This document shows, in pieces, positions 34,799 through 45,128 of a stretch of DNA of 54,495 nucleotides (position 1 is the first letter of the stretch; each line of letters starts with the position of its first letter). Origin of the DNA: DASYML01 sp036399835 (GTDB taxonomy: Bacteria > Acidobacteriota > Blastocatellia > Pyrinomonadales > Pyrinomonadaceae); NCBI GenBank assembly GCA_036399835.1, contig DASWMI010000055.1, positions 1-54,495 on the forward strand, in the 5' to 3' direction. The notes below the pieces were generated by a model. The model was not told where the DNA came from and searched no databases. It worked only from the letters and a program-made list of their open reading frames with translations. The position numbers and the translations under genes are program-made.

Positions 34799-36541
34799 TT
34801 AATTGACTCGAACGATAAAGGTGACGCTGCCGGAGGTCTGAGCGGGAATCGTGCCGGAGAAAAACCAGCGCACAAACTTGACGTTCGTATCGTAAGAGCC
34901 TGTCGGCTGATAGGACCAGGATGGGTCGTTATCGGGCGGCGGCAGCGGCGGCAGGGTCGGGTCCGGGTTCGGCAAGCTGACGTTAGTGTAGCGCAAGGTC
35001 ACGGGCGTAGTGATTCCAGCGCCCAGCGTGTAGTTAGCGGAGTTGACCTTGAAAATCGTGTTGGCCGGAATGATGTCGCGGATGTATAGATTGACCGCGC
35101 CCGTGCCGCCCGAATTGCTGAAGTTGATGGTGTAGGTAATCTCCGTGTTCGGTTGAACATAGGTCGTATCGGCGGCGTAGGATTTGACCAGCTCGACATT
35201 CGGCGGGAACTGTACGACTGTGCTCGCGGTGGCAGGGGTGTTGTCGTTCGGGTCGGAGGTCGTGTCAACCTGCGCATAACCAAGATGAGCTATGGCCTGG
35301 TTGGTGTAAGTGCCCTGCGTGTTAGGCAGCGTGACTCTATAGGTGAGGTCTCTGGTCTGGCCCGCAGGGACAACGAAACTGCCGTCCCAGGTCAGCGTAG
35401 AGCCTGAGGCGAGCGGGTCTGCGATGGCCGCGCCGTTGAAGGCGGAAGAGCCTGCCGTGTATGTTGCGCCTGTCGGCAAGACATCCACAAAATCATTGAC
35501 GGTCATATTATATGTGCCGCCGTTTGTCAGGCGCAGCGTGTAGGTCACCGTGCCGCCTGCGGAGAGCTTCGCGGCGCTCGCGGTCTTGCCGAGCGTGAGC
35601 GGCGGAGGCAGCGCCGTGATGGTAATCGAGTTGATGCCCGTTCCGAAATCTGCGTTGTAGTGATAACTGCTGCCGGAAAAATCCAGTATCAAAGTGGTCG
35701 CGGTGGTCGTGCCGGTTGATAAGACCTTAACGGTATAAGTCGTGATAACCGTGCCGCCGACCTTGCCGCCAGAATAATTTACTGGACCGATACAACTGCG
35801 ATAATTCGCGCTCGCAGGATTATTGTCCCAGCCGCAGCCGTCCGCATAAAACTTATTGTTGGTCGCTCCCGTGGGCGCCGTGTACGTCGTAGAGATGGAC
35901 TGGACCTGAAAGATAATGTTCGAGAGGCTGAGGAAGGATTCGAGCTGCTCGTAGCCCTGTGTGGCCGTCGCCGCGTTGACCGTGTATTGAACCGTCTGGC
36001 CGACGTAGACTGTGGTTGGACCAGTAATGGAGTTTACCGAATTGCGCCCCTGCGAGATGATGTGCTCGACGTAAAGCTCGCGCGGTGTAGGCGTGCTGAC
36101 AGTCGCCGCATTATCGCCCGAGGCCGTGATGTGATAACGACGAGCCGTGTCGTAGGCAGATGTGGTGCGCGTGACGACGACCTCATAGTAAACATCCACA
36201 CATGTTCCGGCTGCGAGCGACCTGACCCGCGTGATGCTAGACCCGTTGAGGTTGATGTAAGCGTTCGTGCTATCCCAGATAAAATTGCCGACCACGTTGT
36301 TGATGGCCGTGCCGCTCGTGTTGCAGACCCTCGCGCCGACCTCAAAACTGTCCGGTCCAACGCTCGGCTTATTGCTGTCAATGCCGATCACGTTCCATGT
36401 CGTCGGCGTGATGGTCAACTGCGCGTAGGCGGCCTCCAGCGCTCCGCAGAATCCAAAGAGGAGCGCCAGCAGGCAGGCTTTCAACATCAATGCCCCGGCA
36501 GCGCCTCTCAAGAGTTTGTAGATTCTGTGATGCAGCCTCAT
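34799..36541 (-). CDS. Secreted DUF11-type surface protein
   Basis: 580 residues from the ATG at 36541; an ORF to 36838 overlaps the preceding gene and is rejected. N-terminal signal peptide (ALMLKACLLALLFGFCGALEAAYAQ region split by Ala-rich end). The body contains two or more DUF11/conserved-repeat modules (LTLGKTASAAKLSAGGTVTY, VELVKSYAADTTYVQPNTEI) of the kind seen in Gram-negative and -positive surface proteins. No anchor was recognised. Last of four co-directional surface genes, 64 bases after the giant barrel protein. Confidence 0.8.
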   Translation of the reverse strand: MRLHHRIYKLLRGAAGALMLKACLLALLFGFCGALEAAYAQLTITPTTWNVIGIDSNKPSVGPDSFEVGARVCNTSGTAINNVVGNFIWDSTNAYINLNGSSITRVRSLAAGTCVDVYYEVVVTRTTSAYDTARRYHITASGDNAATVSTPTPRELYVEHIISQGRNSVNSITGPTTVYVGQTVQYTVNAATATQGYEQLESFLSLSNIIFQVQSISTTYTAPTGATNNKFYADGCGWDNNPASANYRSCIGPVNYSGGKVGGTVITTYTVKVLSTGTTTATTLILDFSGSSYHYNADFGTGINSITITALPPPLTLGKTASAAKLSAGGTVTYTLRLTNGGTYNMTVNDFVDVLPTGATYTAGSSAFNGAAIADPLASGSTLTWDGSFVVPAGQTRDLTYRVTLPNTQGTYTNQAIAHLGYAQVDTTSDPNDNTPATASTVVQFPPNVELVKSYAADTTYVQPNTEITYTINFSNSGGTGAVNLYIRDIIPANTIFKVNSANYTLGAGITTPVTLRYTNVSLPNPDPTLPPLPPPDNDPSWSYQPTGSYDTNVKFVRWFFSGTIPAQTSGSVTFIVRVN

Positions 36542-36605
36542 CGTAAATTTATCTGCGCTGGACCAGCGCTTTTGTCTATGGCCCGCAAGGTATGCCGGTC
36601 TTCGT

Positions 36606-39600
36606 TCACTTCTTCTGGTCAGGCTGGGCCTCCGTCTGTTCTTTCCCAACGCCGACCAGCCCGTTCTGCTCCGTGCCGAAGAGATTGAAGAGATTGGAGA
36701 GCTTGGAAGAGATGGTGAAATAAAACCCGCGCCGGGCCTGTCCCATCTGCCAGCCGCCGGGTTCGCCCGCGCGCGTGAAGTTGTAGCCGAGACCCAGACG
36801 CAGATCGGGAATGGCCCAGAAGCCAAGCTCCGTCCCATAGCTCGAACGCCATGTCTCGGAAGAAGGCTGGAAGAGCATGCGCGCCTCGCCCGCCATATCG
36901 AAACGCCTGCTCAAGCGATACTGCGCGCGGCCCTGTGTTAGATAAGTCAGCGTCTGGACATAGGCCAGCCCGTCCTGCCCGTTAGCATTGAGCCGCACGG
37001 CGGCGCGCCCGTAAAGCTCCAACTCTTTGGTCGCCTGGAAGTAGCCATCCGTGGCGAGCGAATCAAGGCGGTCGCTCGTCGGCGCGCGCCCCTGCCAGCC
37101 ATCCTGGTCCAAAGAGCGATGCGTATAACTGAAGAGCAGCCCCGCGCGGTCCGTCTTGAGCGGGCGGATGGCGAGCGCCGCCATCGCGTCAATCGAAGAC
37201 CCGCCGCGTCCTTCAAAATTTGTCCGCGCCATTTGAAAACGGGCCAGCGTGGTGATGCCTTCACTGAGACGCCCGGCAGCGCCGAGCGCCAGGACCTGTC
37301 CCAGCCCGCCGCGATGACGCAGTTCATAACGTGCGTTGGCGCGAAACTCTTCGTTAGGCTGCCAACCGAAGCCTACGGTCGCGCTGTTAAAGCTCTCGCC
37401 CTCGCCCGCCAGGTGAAAGCCGCGCTCGAATCCAAGTTCGAGCGAGAGTTGCGGCGTGACGGGCAGGCGATTCTGCAAGCCTATGACGGCAAAGCTATCG
37501 GTCCCGTTGATGCCGTTCTCCAACTGGTAGCGGCCAGTCATGGAAGAATACTTGCCGAGCCTTGATTCAACGCCGAAGGCCGTCTCGCGCCTGGAGCCGG
37601 TCGAGGCAAAACCGGTATTTGAGAAATCGCCAATCGGCATGATGGGGGCCGACGCGAGCCTCTGCGTCAGAAACAGCTTGGCCCACTGATTAACTTGATA
37701 GGTCGCGGCGAGCGTCGTCTGGTTCGGATAAGTGGGGTCGGCTTCGCCCAGGTTCTGCTCGCGTTTGACAGAAACCTCCAGCTTGTCTGTCAACTTCATT
37801 TCAGCAGAGGCGGAGACCAGATTGGATTCCGTCGAGTGCCCCGAAAGCTCGTCGTCCAGACTTCTGTGGTCGTAGCCCAGACGAAAACGCAAACGCTCGT
37901 TGACGACCTGCTCCCAGACGGCTGAAAGCGTCAGCCGCGTGTTGTCCACAAAAGGCGTGCGATTGCGCTCGCTCATCAACCCGAAGTGTAGCGTGGACGA
38001 AGAGAGCGGCTTGAAATCGAAGCCGACTTCGCCGCGCCGAGAGCCGGGCGTAACGGTCGCGCCGTAAGGATTCAGAAAGCCAGCCGTGGCGCTTGAATAA
38101 CGCGCGCGCAGGACAGCCTCGTAGCGCGGGAAAGGCTGGACCAGCTCGACATGATAAGCGTTGCCGTTGTGCTCGGAGTCATTCGACTCGAAGAAGTTGC
38201 CGCTGCCCACGAGTTCGCCCTGGCTGCGCGCAAAGGCGAAACGCACAGCGCCCTTGTGCGGCAGGCTCTGTTCGCCGTCAATGCCGCCAAGCAGAAAAGA
38301 GCCTGTCTCTTCCTGCCGCTGCATGACCGCCGAAAAGCCTAGTTGGAGACCGAGACCCTCAAACCTTTTCCGCCCGCGCGCCGTGTAGACTGCGGTCGAA
38401 AGAGCGTCCGCGCGATGTTCGTAGGTCGCAACCAACTGGACCAGATTGAGGTTGTAATCAAAGGCCGAGATATAGCGCAGGAAGAAAAGCTCGCCCGTCG
38501 CGGGGTCCAGGTTGTAGTCAACCGAGCGCATCAAGGTCTCGCGCGAGATGATGATTTCAGGATTGCGGCGGTCGCGTACTTCCAGAAAAACCGTCTCCGA
38601 GCCTGGCAGGATTTCCGCATGAGACAAAGCGAGCAGCCCCGTGCCGCCTGCCGGAAAGACATCGCGCGCGAAAGCCGTATCGGGACGCGCGCCCGTCACG
38701 GTCAGAAAATCGCCCTCGGAATTTTCCAGGTGCAGCTTAACGCCCGTCAGCTTGCGCGCATAACCTGCCAGCGCGAGGCTTTCCATGTCGGCTTCAAAAT
38801 CACCAAACATCGCGTAGGAGCGATTATGGTCCAGCCGCGCGTAGAGTTTTGAATTCGACTGAGCCGCCTCGTAGCGGGTTGAAGAATCGCCAAAGAGCGG
38901 GTAAGCGCGGTCCAGTGGGTCTAGCTGGAAGAGGCGGTCACGTCCGGCTGTGCGGTTAATCGGGCGCTGCGAATCATAGGTCAGCGTGAGAATATTATTG
39001 CCGCGCACGCGCCCGTTATAGAAGAAGCTAAGGCGGCTGCGATAATTGCCCTGCTCGCCGTGCAGGTTGACCTCCGGCACTGATTGGCCCACCGTCACTT
39101 CCGCCAGACCGACGAGAATAGTCGGCCTCGATTCAGGCGTGATGCGCAACCCCGCGCGTGCTTCCATCTGGCCCAGTTGCGCGTGAATCCGCGCTTCGCC
39201 GGGAGCGCCCGAGGCCACCAGCCTGATTTGCGCTTCGCCGCCGTTGAGGGTTGCGACCAACTGGCTGCGCGGCTGGTTTATCTGCTCAGCCGCAAGAGGC
39301 GACTGCGCGCCGCCGAGCGAGATGCTTGACCTGCCGGACGCAGATGAGTTTTGAGTCTCAGCGTTTTGGCGAGCAGCAGAATTTGAGGCGACCGTATCCT
39401 CCGAGACCCTGAGCAACTGGCCCATAGAAGTTTCAATCGTCACCTGGTCATCAAGAGCCGGACTGTTCCATTGATCGTAAGCGCGCACGCGCAGGATGGC
39501 CGCATCTCGCCCGTCCGCCTGAATCTCAGTCTTCTCCGAGACAAGCTCCAGCCGCCGCGCCGGGCCGCGACCCATGACCGTCAATTCTTCCGCCCGTCCG

Positions 39601-42368
39601 GCAGCGCCTTCAGGGCTGACGGGTGTCACGCGCACGCTGTTTGGACCAGGCCGCAGATTGATGCCGACGAAGGTATAGGTCGCCACGTTGTTTTTCTGGT
39701 CCAGCCTGCTGGAGCCTATGTTTTTATCCGAGACGGCGCGCCCATTGACCTCAAGCTTGACGGCCCAGCTCAATGCCACGCTCGCTTCAAGCTGCATCGC
39801 GGGAGCCATCACGACAGAGTTTTGAGACGGGGAGACGACGCGCACGGTGCCGGGTGCGACCGGCTCGACCATCTCGTTCGAGACAAAAGTATATGTCCCG
39901 GCAGCAGTCGGCCTGTTCTCGACGGAAGAGGCGGGCTGTGCCGTGCCTGCCTGTGAAAGCGGCTCGCTGGAATTCTTATCGGTCTTCGCTTCAATGGTCT
40001 TATTGGAATTCGGCGCGGGCAGGGAATCCGTCCGCCTGGCAATGGCATCGTCGCCCTGCGGGCCGCCGGTCGCAGCTTTGTGCTGCGAGCTTTGATTATT
40101 TGTGAGCGCGAAATTCTGTCGCAGCAGCGCGCCGCCTCCGAGCGGAGTGCGCAGCAATCTGGTCCAGCTACGGCCAGCGAGCGTGCCGTCGTCTGCCAGG
40201 GCATAACGGTCCGTCAAGCTTAAAGGATCGAGCGAGAGGACCTGCGGGCCGTCGCCGAGCGAGGGGAAGTTATAAAGCCCCTCAGAATCTGTCATCACAG
40301 ATTGCCCTGAGCTTAAATAGAGCCTCACACCGGGCATGGGCTTGTCGCCGTCGTCAAACTTACCGTTGCCGTTCGCATCGAAGAAGACGCGCCCCACAAT
40401 CACCTGCCGCGTGGAAAAGACCCCGGCGCCGACCATCACGGACGCACGCGCGGTCGCGGTCGCAATCCGCTCGCCGGATGGGAACGTGCCGGACCCCGCG
40501 GCTATATTCGTCTGCTCGCCTTCGCGCGCGTTAGCGCCGATGCGCACGCGATAGAGCAGACGCGCGGTCGCGCCCGCTCCAACCGTGCCGATGCGAAAGA
40601 GAAGCTCTGGTCCATTAGTTTGAGGCTCGATAACTCGTTCCGGCGTAGAGCCTGTGACCAATCGCGCAGTGCCCTGGACATAGTTAAAGGAGACGGGCAG
40701 GCGGTCCGCTATGGTGACATCGTTAACGGGCGCTGCCGAAGGGTTGTGAAGCTCTATGCGGTAGGTGACGACATCGCCTATCTCTACGCGTTGACGGTCA
40801 GCCGATTTGGAAATCTCCAGCCCGCTTTGCTCAAACATAGGAATGTTAAAAGCAAGCGCCGCCAGGTCTTCAATCCGCACGTCTTCATTGACGAGTTCAA
40901 AGCCTCCGGCGCCCGCGAGCTTCTGTCCGTCGAGCGCGCGGACGGTGAGAGCATAGAGTCCGGTATGAGTCGGGCGCGGGGTGATCTCAAGCAGCCGCGT
41001 GGCATAGCCATCCGCCGTGACCTTGATGAAATAACGAGTAGAGCTTGACTGGTCGCCGAGCTGGCCGGGGGCCAGGACAAAGTTGAAGCGGCCCTGCGAG
41101 CCTGTGATAAACGGATTGACGTTCTGCGGATTCGGGACAAAGCCGTTGCCATTGGGGATGCTCAGCGGCGTGCCGTTCTGGTCCAGCAGGACTTCGACCT
41201 GCGCGCCCGGAATCGGCGATGCGCTGCCTGCGCGCGCCGAAAAGACTATCCCGAAGGGATCAATAACGACGACGGCTTGAGTGCTCGGGGTGGGCGAGAC
41301 GTTTTGTCCTGTCACGCTGACAAAGTTAGCGACGCCCGTTGCGGCGGGAGCGTTGCCGCTGAGCCGCGCTTTGAAAGAGATATTGACGACCTGTCCGGGC
41401 GCGACTTCCGCCAGCCGGACGATGACCTGCCGCGCGCTGACGTGGCCCTCATCCGCATCATCCGCATCAGAAAGATTCCTTGTTTCCAGACGCAGAGTGC
41501 CGGAGAGATACTCTATCCCCGCCGGAAGATCGTCCGTCACGAGGACGGAGCGCGCGGTGACTTCGCCGCTGTTGCGGAAAGCTATCGTGTAGGTGAAAGG
41601 GTTGCCTATGCCGACGACTGTTTGCGCGCTGCCGTTGACGAGCTTGGAGGGAGGCAGGCTGCTATCGGATGGAGAAGTCAGGCGAGGGCCAGCGCCGACC
41701 TGATTAATAATCGTTCCGTCATCCTCAGCGATCCCGTTGGTCGCATTAACGCTCGAGCGCGCGGTCAGCCGGATGGAGAGCCTGGAATTTGTCGCCGCAT
41801 CATTCGTCTCGACGACCGCGATAACTCCCGTGCAGGAGCCTGGACCAACTCGCTTTGAGAGAGATTCGTTGAGGCGTATGAGCGCGTCCGTCTCTGTCAG
41901 AGTCCCGCTCGCGTCGTTGTCAAAGTAGAGATTGAAGAGACTGGCGGGCGAGCTGACTTCGGCGGCGGTAATCGTGTAGAGATCGAGCGTGTTGCCGGTG
42001 TTGCAGATGCGGAAGATTCTATTGATTCGCTCGTGCGCGGCGACGCTGGCGGAGGATTCCGTTTCGTCAGGCGTGACGACGAGCGTGGCGACGGCGAGGA
42101 CCGTGACGGTGATGGTCGGAGAGGCCGTGCCGTAAGTCGTTCCGCCCTCGTCCGCGTAGGTCGCCGTCGCCTGGTTCGTAATGGTCGTGCCGGATTGCGT
42201 CGGGTCATCGAACGCAAGCACGTCGAACGCTTGAGACAGGATGAGCAGGCTCAGAACGGCTATCAAAAGCTTTTTGCTGAACGGGGCAATCAGCGTCATA
42301 AGGAAGGATGGCGGGCGTAAGATGAAGATGAAGGGCTGGGACGATCCGTCTTGCTGAGCCTTCATCAT
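36606..42368 (-). CDS. Giant (1920-residue) surface protein with DUF11, Ig-like modules and C-terminal outer-membrane barrel
   Basis: 1920 residues from MMKAQQ (weak AGAGAAA site); MTLIAPFSKK at 42299 is an alternative that gives a tidier signal peptide. Order: signal/hydrophobic helix, a QATATYADEGG repeat, two DUF11 modules, a carboxypeptidase-regulatory-like insert (IPGAQVEVLLDQNG), an SdrB-like segment (GRVFFDANGNGKFDDGDKPM) and a low-complexity linker. Big/invasin-like Ig modules (LELVSEKTEIQADGRDAAIL) follow. The last 800 residues alternate aromatic/charged beta strands (DRAYPLFGDSST, RSYAMFGDFEADMES, ending in PDLRLGLGYNFTRAG), suggesting an outer-membrane beta barrel. Likely an exposed adhesin or transport pore. 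Confidence 0.82.
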   Translation of the reverse strand: MMKAQQDGSSQPFIFILRPPSFLMTLIAPFSKKLLIAVLSLLILSQAFDVLAFDDPTQSGTTITNQATATYADEGGTTYGTASPTITVTVLAVATLVVTPDETESSASVAAHERINRIFRICNTGNTLDLYTITAAEVSSPASLFNLYFDNDASGTLTETDALIRLNESLSKRVGPGSCTGVIAVVETNDAATNSRLSIRLTARSSVNATNGIAEDDGTIINQVGAGPRLTSPSDSSLPPSKLVNGSAQTVVGIGNPFTYTIAFRNSGEVTARSVLVTDDLPAGIEYLSGTLRLETRNLSDADDADEGHVSARQVIVRLAEVAPGQVVNISFKARLSGNAPAATGVANFVSVTGQNVSPTPSTQAVVVIDPFGIVFSARAGSASPIPGAQVEVLLDQNGTPLSIPNGNGFVPNPQNVNPFITGSQGRFNFVLAPGQLGDQSSSTRYFIKVTADGYATRLLEITPRPTHTGLYALTVRALDGQKLAGAGGFELVNEDVRIEDLAALAFNIPMFEQSGLEISKSADRQRVEIGDVVTYRIELHNPSAAPVNDVTIADRLPVSFNYVQGTARLVTGSTPERVIEPQTNGPELLFRIGTVGAGATARLLYRVRIGANAREGEQTNIAAGSGTFPSGERIATATARASVMVGAGVFSTRQVIVGRVFFDANGNGKFDDGDKPMPGVRLYLSSGQSVMTDSEGLYNFPSLGDGPQVLSLDPLSLTDRYALADDGTLAGRSWTRLLRTPLGGGALLRQNFALTNNQSSQHKAATGGPQGDDAIARRTDSLPAPNSNKTIEAKTDKNSSEPLSQAGTAQPASSVENRPTAAGTYTFVSNEMVEPVAPGTVRVVSPSQNSVVMAPAMQLEASVALSWAVKLEVNGRAVSDKNIGSSRLDQKNNVATYTFVGINLRPGPNSVRVTPVSPEGAAGRAEELTVMGRGPARRLELVSEKTEIQADGRDAAILRVRAYDQWNSPALDDQVTIETSMGQLLRVSEDTVASNSAARQNAETQNSSASGRSSISLGGAQSPLAAEQINQPRSQLVATLNGGEAQIRLVASGAPGEARIHAQLGQMEARAGLRITPESRPTILVGLAEVTVGQSVPEVNLHGEQGNYRSRLSFFYNGRVRGNNILTLTYDSQRPINRTAGRDRLFQLDPLDRAYPLFGDSSTRYEAAQSNSKLYARLDHNRSYAMFGDFEADMESLALAGYARKLTGVKLHLENSEGDFLTVTGARPDTAFARDVFPAGGTGLLALSHAEILPGSETVFLEVRDRRNPEIIISRETLMRSVDYNLDPATGELFFLRYISAFDYNLNLVQLVATYEHRADALSTAVYTARGRKRFEGLGLQLGFSAVMQRQEETGSFLLGGIDGEQSLPHKGAVRFAFARSQGELVGSGNFFESNDSEHNGNAYHVELVQPFPRYEAVLRARYSSATAGFLNPYGATVTPGSRRGEVGFDFKPLSSSTLHFGLMSERNRTPFVDNTRLTLSAVWEQVVNERLRFRLGYDHRSLDDELSGHSTESNLVSASAEMKLTDKLEVSVKREQNLGEADPTYPNQTTLAATYQVNQWAKLFLTQRLASAPIMPIGDFSNTGFASTGSRRETAFGVESRLGKYSSMTGRYQLENGINGTDSFAVIGLQNRLPVTPQLSLELGFERGFHLAGEGESFNSATVGFGWQPNEEFRANARYELRHRGGLGQVLALGAAGRLSEGITTLARFQMARTNFEGRGGSSIDAMAALAIRPLKTDRAGLLFSYTHRSLDQDGWQGRAPTSDRLDSLATDGYFQATKELELYGRAAVRLNANGQDGLAYVQTLTYLTQGRAQYRLSRRFDMAGEARMLFQPSSETWRSSYGTELGFWAIPDLRLGLGYNFTRAGEPGGWQMGQARRGFYFTISSKLSNLFNLFGTEQNGLVGVGKEQTEAQPDQKK

Positions 42369-42392
42369 TTTCTCTGGTGTCTCTGAAAGGGA

Positions 42393-42438
42393 GCGGTCAG
42401 ATTGTGAAATCTAAAGATTGATCTCAAAATCTGACCGC
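42393..42438 (-). terminator. Hairpin between two surface-protein genes (terminator or attenuator)
   Basis: GCGGTCAGATT pairs perfectly with AATCTGACCGC around a 24-base loop that holds its own AATCT/AGATT. It lies in the 128-base gap before the giant barrel gene. Without a T run it may be a processing site that sets relative amounts of the two messages. Confidence 0.4.
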
Positions 42439-42496
42439 CCTGTTTTGCTCAAACGAATGTACTCGTCAAACGGGCATCATCGCTTCACAAGCGCGA

Positions 42497-44503
42497 TTAC
42501 TTGATCTGGCGTCTGAAGGTGAAGATGCCGTATTGACCTGCGGCGAGCGAGGCTACCGTGTCCGTCAGGACGGAAGAACCCGCCGCGTCGCCTGTGATCG
42601 CGCCGCTGCGAGTGTCAGAGGCGGAGCCGACCACCTGGTCCGTATAAGTGGCCCAGTTGTTCGGATTCGACGAGCCATTCTCCGTGATGACGATATTGGT
42701 AGCCGTCAGTGTCACGTTGTTGGTCCCGCCCGTGCTGGAGACGTTCGTATAGGTAATCTCGAATGTGATGACCGCGCCGGGCACAGGGTCGTTCGCACTT
42801 CCGACACCCGTCGAGTTGTTCACGGTGGCAACCTTTTCAAGCTTGAGGAAGCCGGTGTAGACGCGATCAATCGTCTCGTTGTAGACGGTACTGGTATTAC
42901 CCGAGGTCGCGCGGATGACAGTGTCATAGCCGGTGAGGACGGTCTTGCCGGATGGCAGCTTGACCTCTACCTGATAATCCGCGCTGGCATCCTTAGCGAG
43001 GCTCAGCGTCGGAATCGCAAAGCCCGTCGCCGCGCCGTCCTGCACGACAGTCACCTGTGTCCCGTTGACGGTGAGCTTGACGGTCGAGCCAGCCGTGTAT
43101 GACTGGACCGAGAGGGTGAAGGTGTCATTAGCGTTGCCGGTATTCTTCACGGTGTTGGTAAAGTTGACAGTGCCCTCAGCCGTCGTGCTCCCGCCGGAAG
43201 GAATCCCTGCGATTCCTGTGCTGACGCTCTTGTTCGTGTAATCGTCATTGGTATTATTTGGACCAATGGCATCGGGCTTGTTCTGTGGACCATTGAGCAC
43301 ATCTCCTGTAACCACCAGAGTCGTCGTGCGCTGCGGAGACTGCGCAGTGATCTGCGTCGAGATAGTGTTGCGACCATAGGCATCGCCCTGCTCGACAACG
43401 GGGTCTGTCGCATCCGTCTTGGTGATGGTCACGACGAGGTTGATGCTCGCGCTGCAAGCACCCGACGCGAGCGAGCTGCCCGTATTGAGAGCCACGCGTG
43501 TCACGCTGGATAAGGGCGTAGGCGGAGCCGCGGCCCACGTCGCTTCGGTCACAGGGTTGGTCGAGAGAGCCGAGGTCGAATAGAGGACGCCGACGCCTGC
43601 CGGGAAGCTCTGCGTCGCAGAGAGGGCCGTGCCTGCGGGGACGGGAGCGATGATGAAGACTCCGGTGTTGGAGCCTGCGGGCGCATTGGTCAGGGTGACG
43701 CTCGAAGCCGAGCGAGCGCCGGTGTTGCAGAGCTGCCAGGCGTAAGTAATATTCGAGCCGAGCGGGACTGGTCCGGTCGGAGCGGTCAAAGAGAGCTGAA
43801 GCTGCGCGTCGTTATCTACGCTGGTCCGCCTGTCGCCTCGCGCTTCGCGCACGCCGTTGACGGAAGTCCCCACTGTGCGTACTTCATGAGCCGATGGGGT
43901 CGCCACATTATCAGGAGCTTGATTGTCGCCGCTGGCATCGCCCAGATAGACCTGTACGGTCTGGCCCGCAGTGGCGCTGCTATTGACGCTGACTTCGACC
44001 AGGACGCTGATTGAAGCGTTCTGCGCGATAGAGCTTGAGAGCACGTCCGCGCCGTTGGCTTTGATGTCCGTGTCGCCAGCATCAATCGTTCCGCTGTTGT
44101 TCACGTCAATCACTGCGCGCGTGATGCTCGCAGGGCTGGTCGGACTCAAGTGCACGCTCGCACCGCTGGCGAGGAAGCGCACCTGATCGCTGAAGTTGCC
44201 TGTGTTCGTGACCTGAAAACTGAAGAGCAAGCCGGTCTGCCCGGCCACCACATTCGGGTCGCTCGCTGCGTCCGGCGAAATCGTCAGCCCGGAAACTTTG
44301 GCAACCGTCACGGTGACGATATTGGAGACCGTATCATAAGAACCGCCGTCCGTATCCGAATAGGTGGCGCTGGCCTGGTTTTTTATCTGTGTGTCGGCGG
44401 CGGTCTGCGCAAACGCCTGCGCGCAGAGCAAGCAGACAACGGCGATCAGCGTTAGAAGATATGGAAATGTTTTCCTCATGCTCTGGGCAATCAAAGGTTT
44501 CAT
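42497..44503 (-). CDS. Secreted DUF11-type surface protein
   Basis: 668 residues from the ATG at 44503 with TAGGAA upstream; an upstream in-frame extension to 44743 would overlap the previous gene. Signal peptide LLTLIAVVCLLCAQAFAQ. The body has an N-terminal QIKNQASATYSDTDGGSY motif like that at the start of the giant protein, and several conserved-repeat beta modules (LTLTAPTGPVPLGSNITYAW-type). The C-terminal RRQIK end lacks an anchor. Homologous to its neighbours, so the operon arose at least in part by duplication (inference). Confidence 0.8.
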   Translation of the reverse strand: MKPLIAQSMRKTFPYLLTLIAVVCLLCAQAFAQTAADTQIKNQASATYSDTDGGSYDTVSNIVTVTVAKVSGLTISPDAASDPNVVAGQTGLLFSFQVTNTGNFSDQVRFLASGASVHLSPTSPASITRAVIDVNNSGTIDAGDTDIKANGADVLSSSIAQNASISVLVEVSVNSSATAGQTVQVYLGDASGDNQAPDNVATPSAHEVRTVGTSVNGVREARGDRRTSVDNDAQLQLSLTAPTGPVPLGSNITYAWQLCNTGARSASSVTLTNAPAGSNTGVFIIAPVPAGTALSATQSFPAGVGVLYSTSALSTNPVTEATWAAAPPTPLSSVTRVALNTGSSLASGACSASINLVVTITKTDATDPVVEQGDAYGRNTISTQITAQSPQRTTTLVVTGDVLNGPQNKPDAIGPNNTNDDYTNKSVSTGIAGIPSGGSTTAEGTVNFTNTVKNTGNANDTFTLSVQSYTAGSTVKLTVNGTQVTVVQDGAATGFAIPTLSLAKDASADYQVEVKLPSGKTVLTGYDTVIRATSGNTSTVYNETIDRVYTGFLKLEKVATVNNSTGVGSANDPVPGAVITFEITYTNVSSTGGTNNVTLTATNIVITENGSSNPNNWATYTDQVVGSASDTRSGAITGDAAGSSVLTDTVASLAAGQYGIFTFRRQIK

Positions 44504-44603
44504 ATATTTATTCCTATCAATGTGGTCCAGTCTTACCACTGGAAAGGGGTTTGAAGAGAGGATCGGGCGGATGTGTGCGGTGGTCAGGCGGGACGCGCTA
44601 TGG

Positions 44604-45128
44604 TTATTTGACACGCACCTTATAAGAAGCATTGAGCTTGCCGCCCTCGGCCAGCGGGTCCGCCCATTCGTAACGAATCTGCGTGTACATGGAAACGGGC
44701 GCGGGTACTTGTTTGGTCGAGCCGTCCGGCTGCCGCTCTTCAATCATCGGTTGGGCGCTAAAGGTCTTCCCGTTGTCAATACTGTAAACAACGCTGGCGG
44801 ACCCATCGGCAGTCACGCTGCCCGTCAAGATTTGCGTGCCGCGCGGAATCTGGCCGACGGCCTTGTATTGATGCGCGGGCGCGCTGCCCTGATTCTCAGA
44901 GGTAATGGTCCAGTCGAGAGTCTCGCCGGGCTTGACGGCTGAAGCTTTACTAATGGACAACTGCTGCCCTTCACGCTCGACTGTTCCCGTGAGCGCGACT
45001 TTGATTTCGGGCCGCCCTGAGACGCCGGACCTGAACTGTCTCTGTGCGAAACCGACGATGCTTCCTAAAGCCAGCAAGCAGACGAGCGCCAAAGACGTGA
45101 CGCGAAAATTCTTCCTTAAACGATTCAT
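44604..45128 (-). CDS. Small secreted DUF11-like protein
   Basis: 174 residues, first gene of the surface operon, AGGAGATAG before the ATG. Signal peptide LALVCLLALGSIVGFAQ. One DUF11-like beta module (KASAVKPGETLDWTITSENQ, RGTQILTGSVTADGSASVVY). The end NASYKVRVK resembles the ends of its larger neighbours. It may be a subunit or chaperone-like partner of them. Confidence 0.78.
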   Translation of the reverse strand: MNRLRKNFRVTSLALVCLLALGSIVGFAQRQFRSGVSGRPEIKVALTGTVEREGQQLSISKASAVKPGETLDWTITSENQGSAPAHQYKAVGQIPRGTQILTGSVTADGSASVVYSIDNGKTFSAQPMIEERQPDGSTKQVPAPVSMYTQIRYEWADPLAEGGKLNASYKVRVK

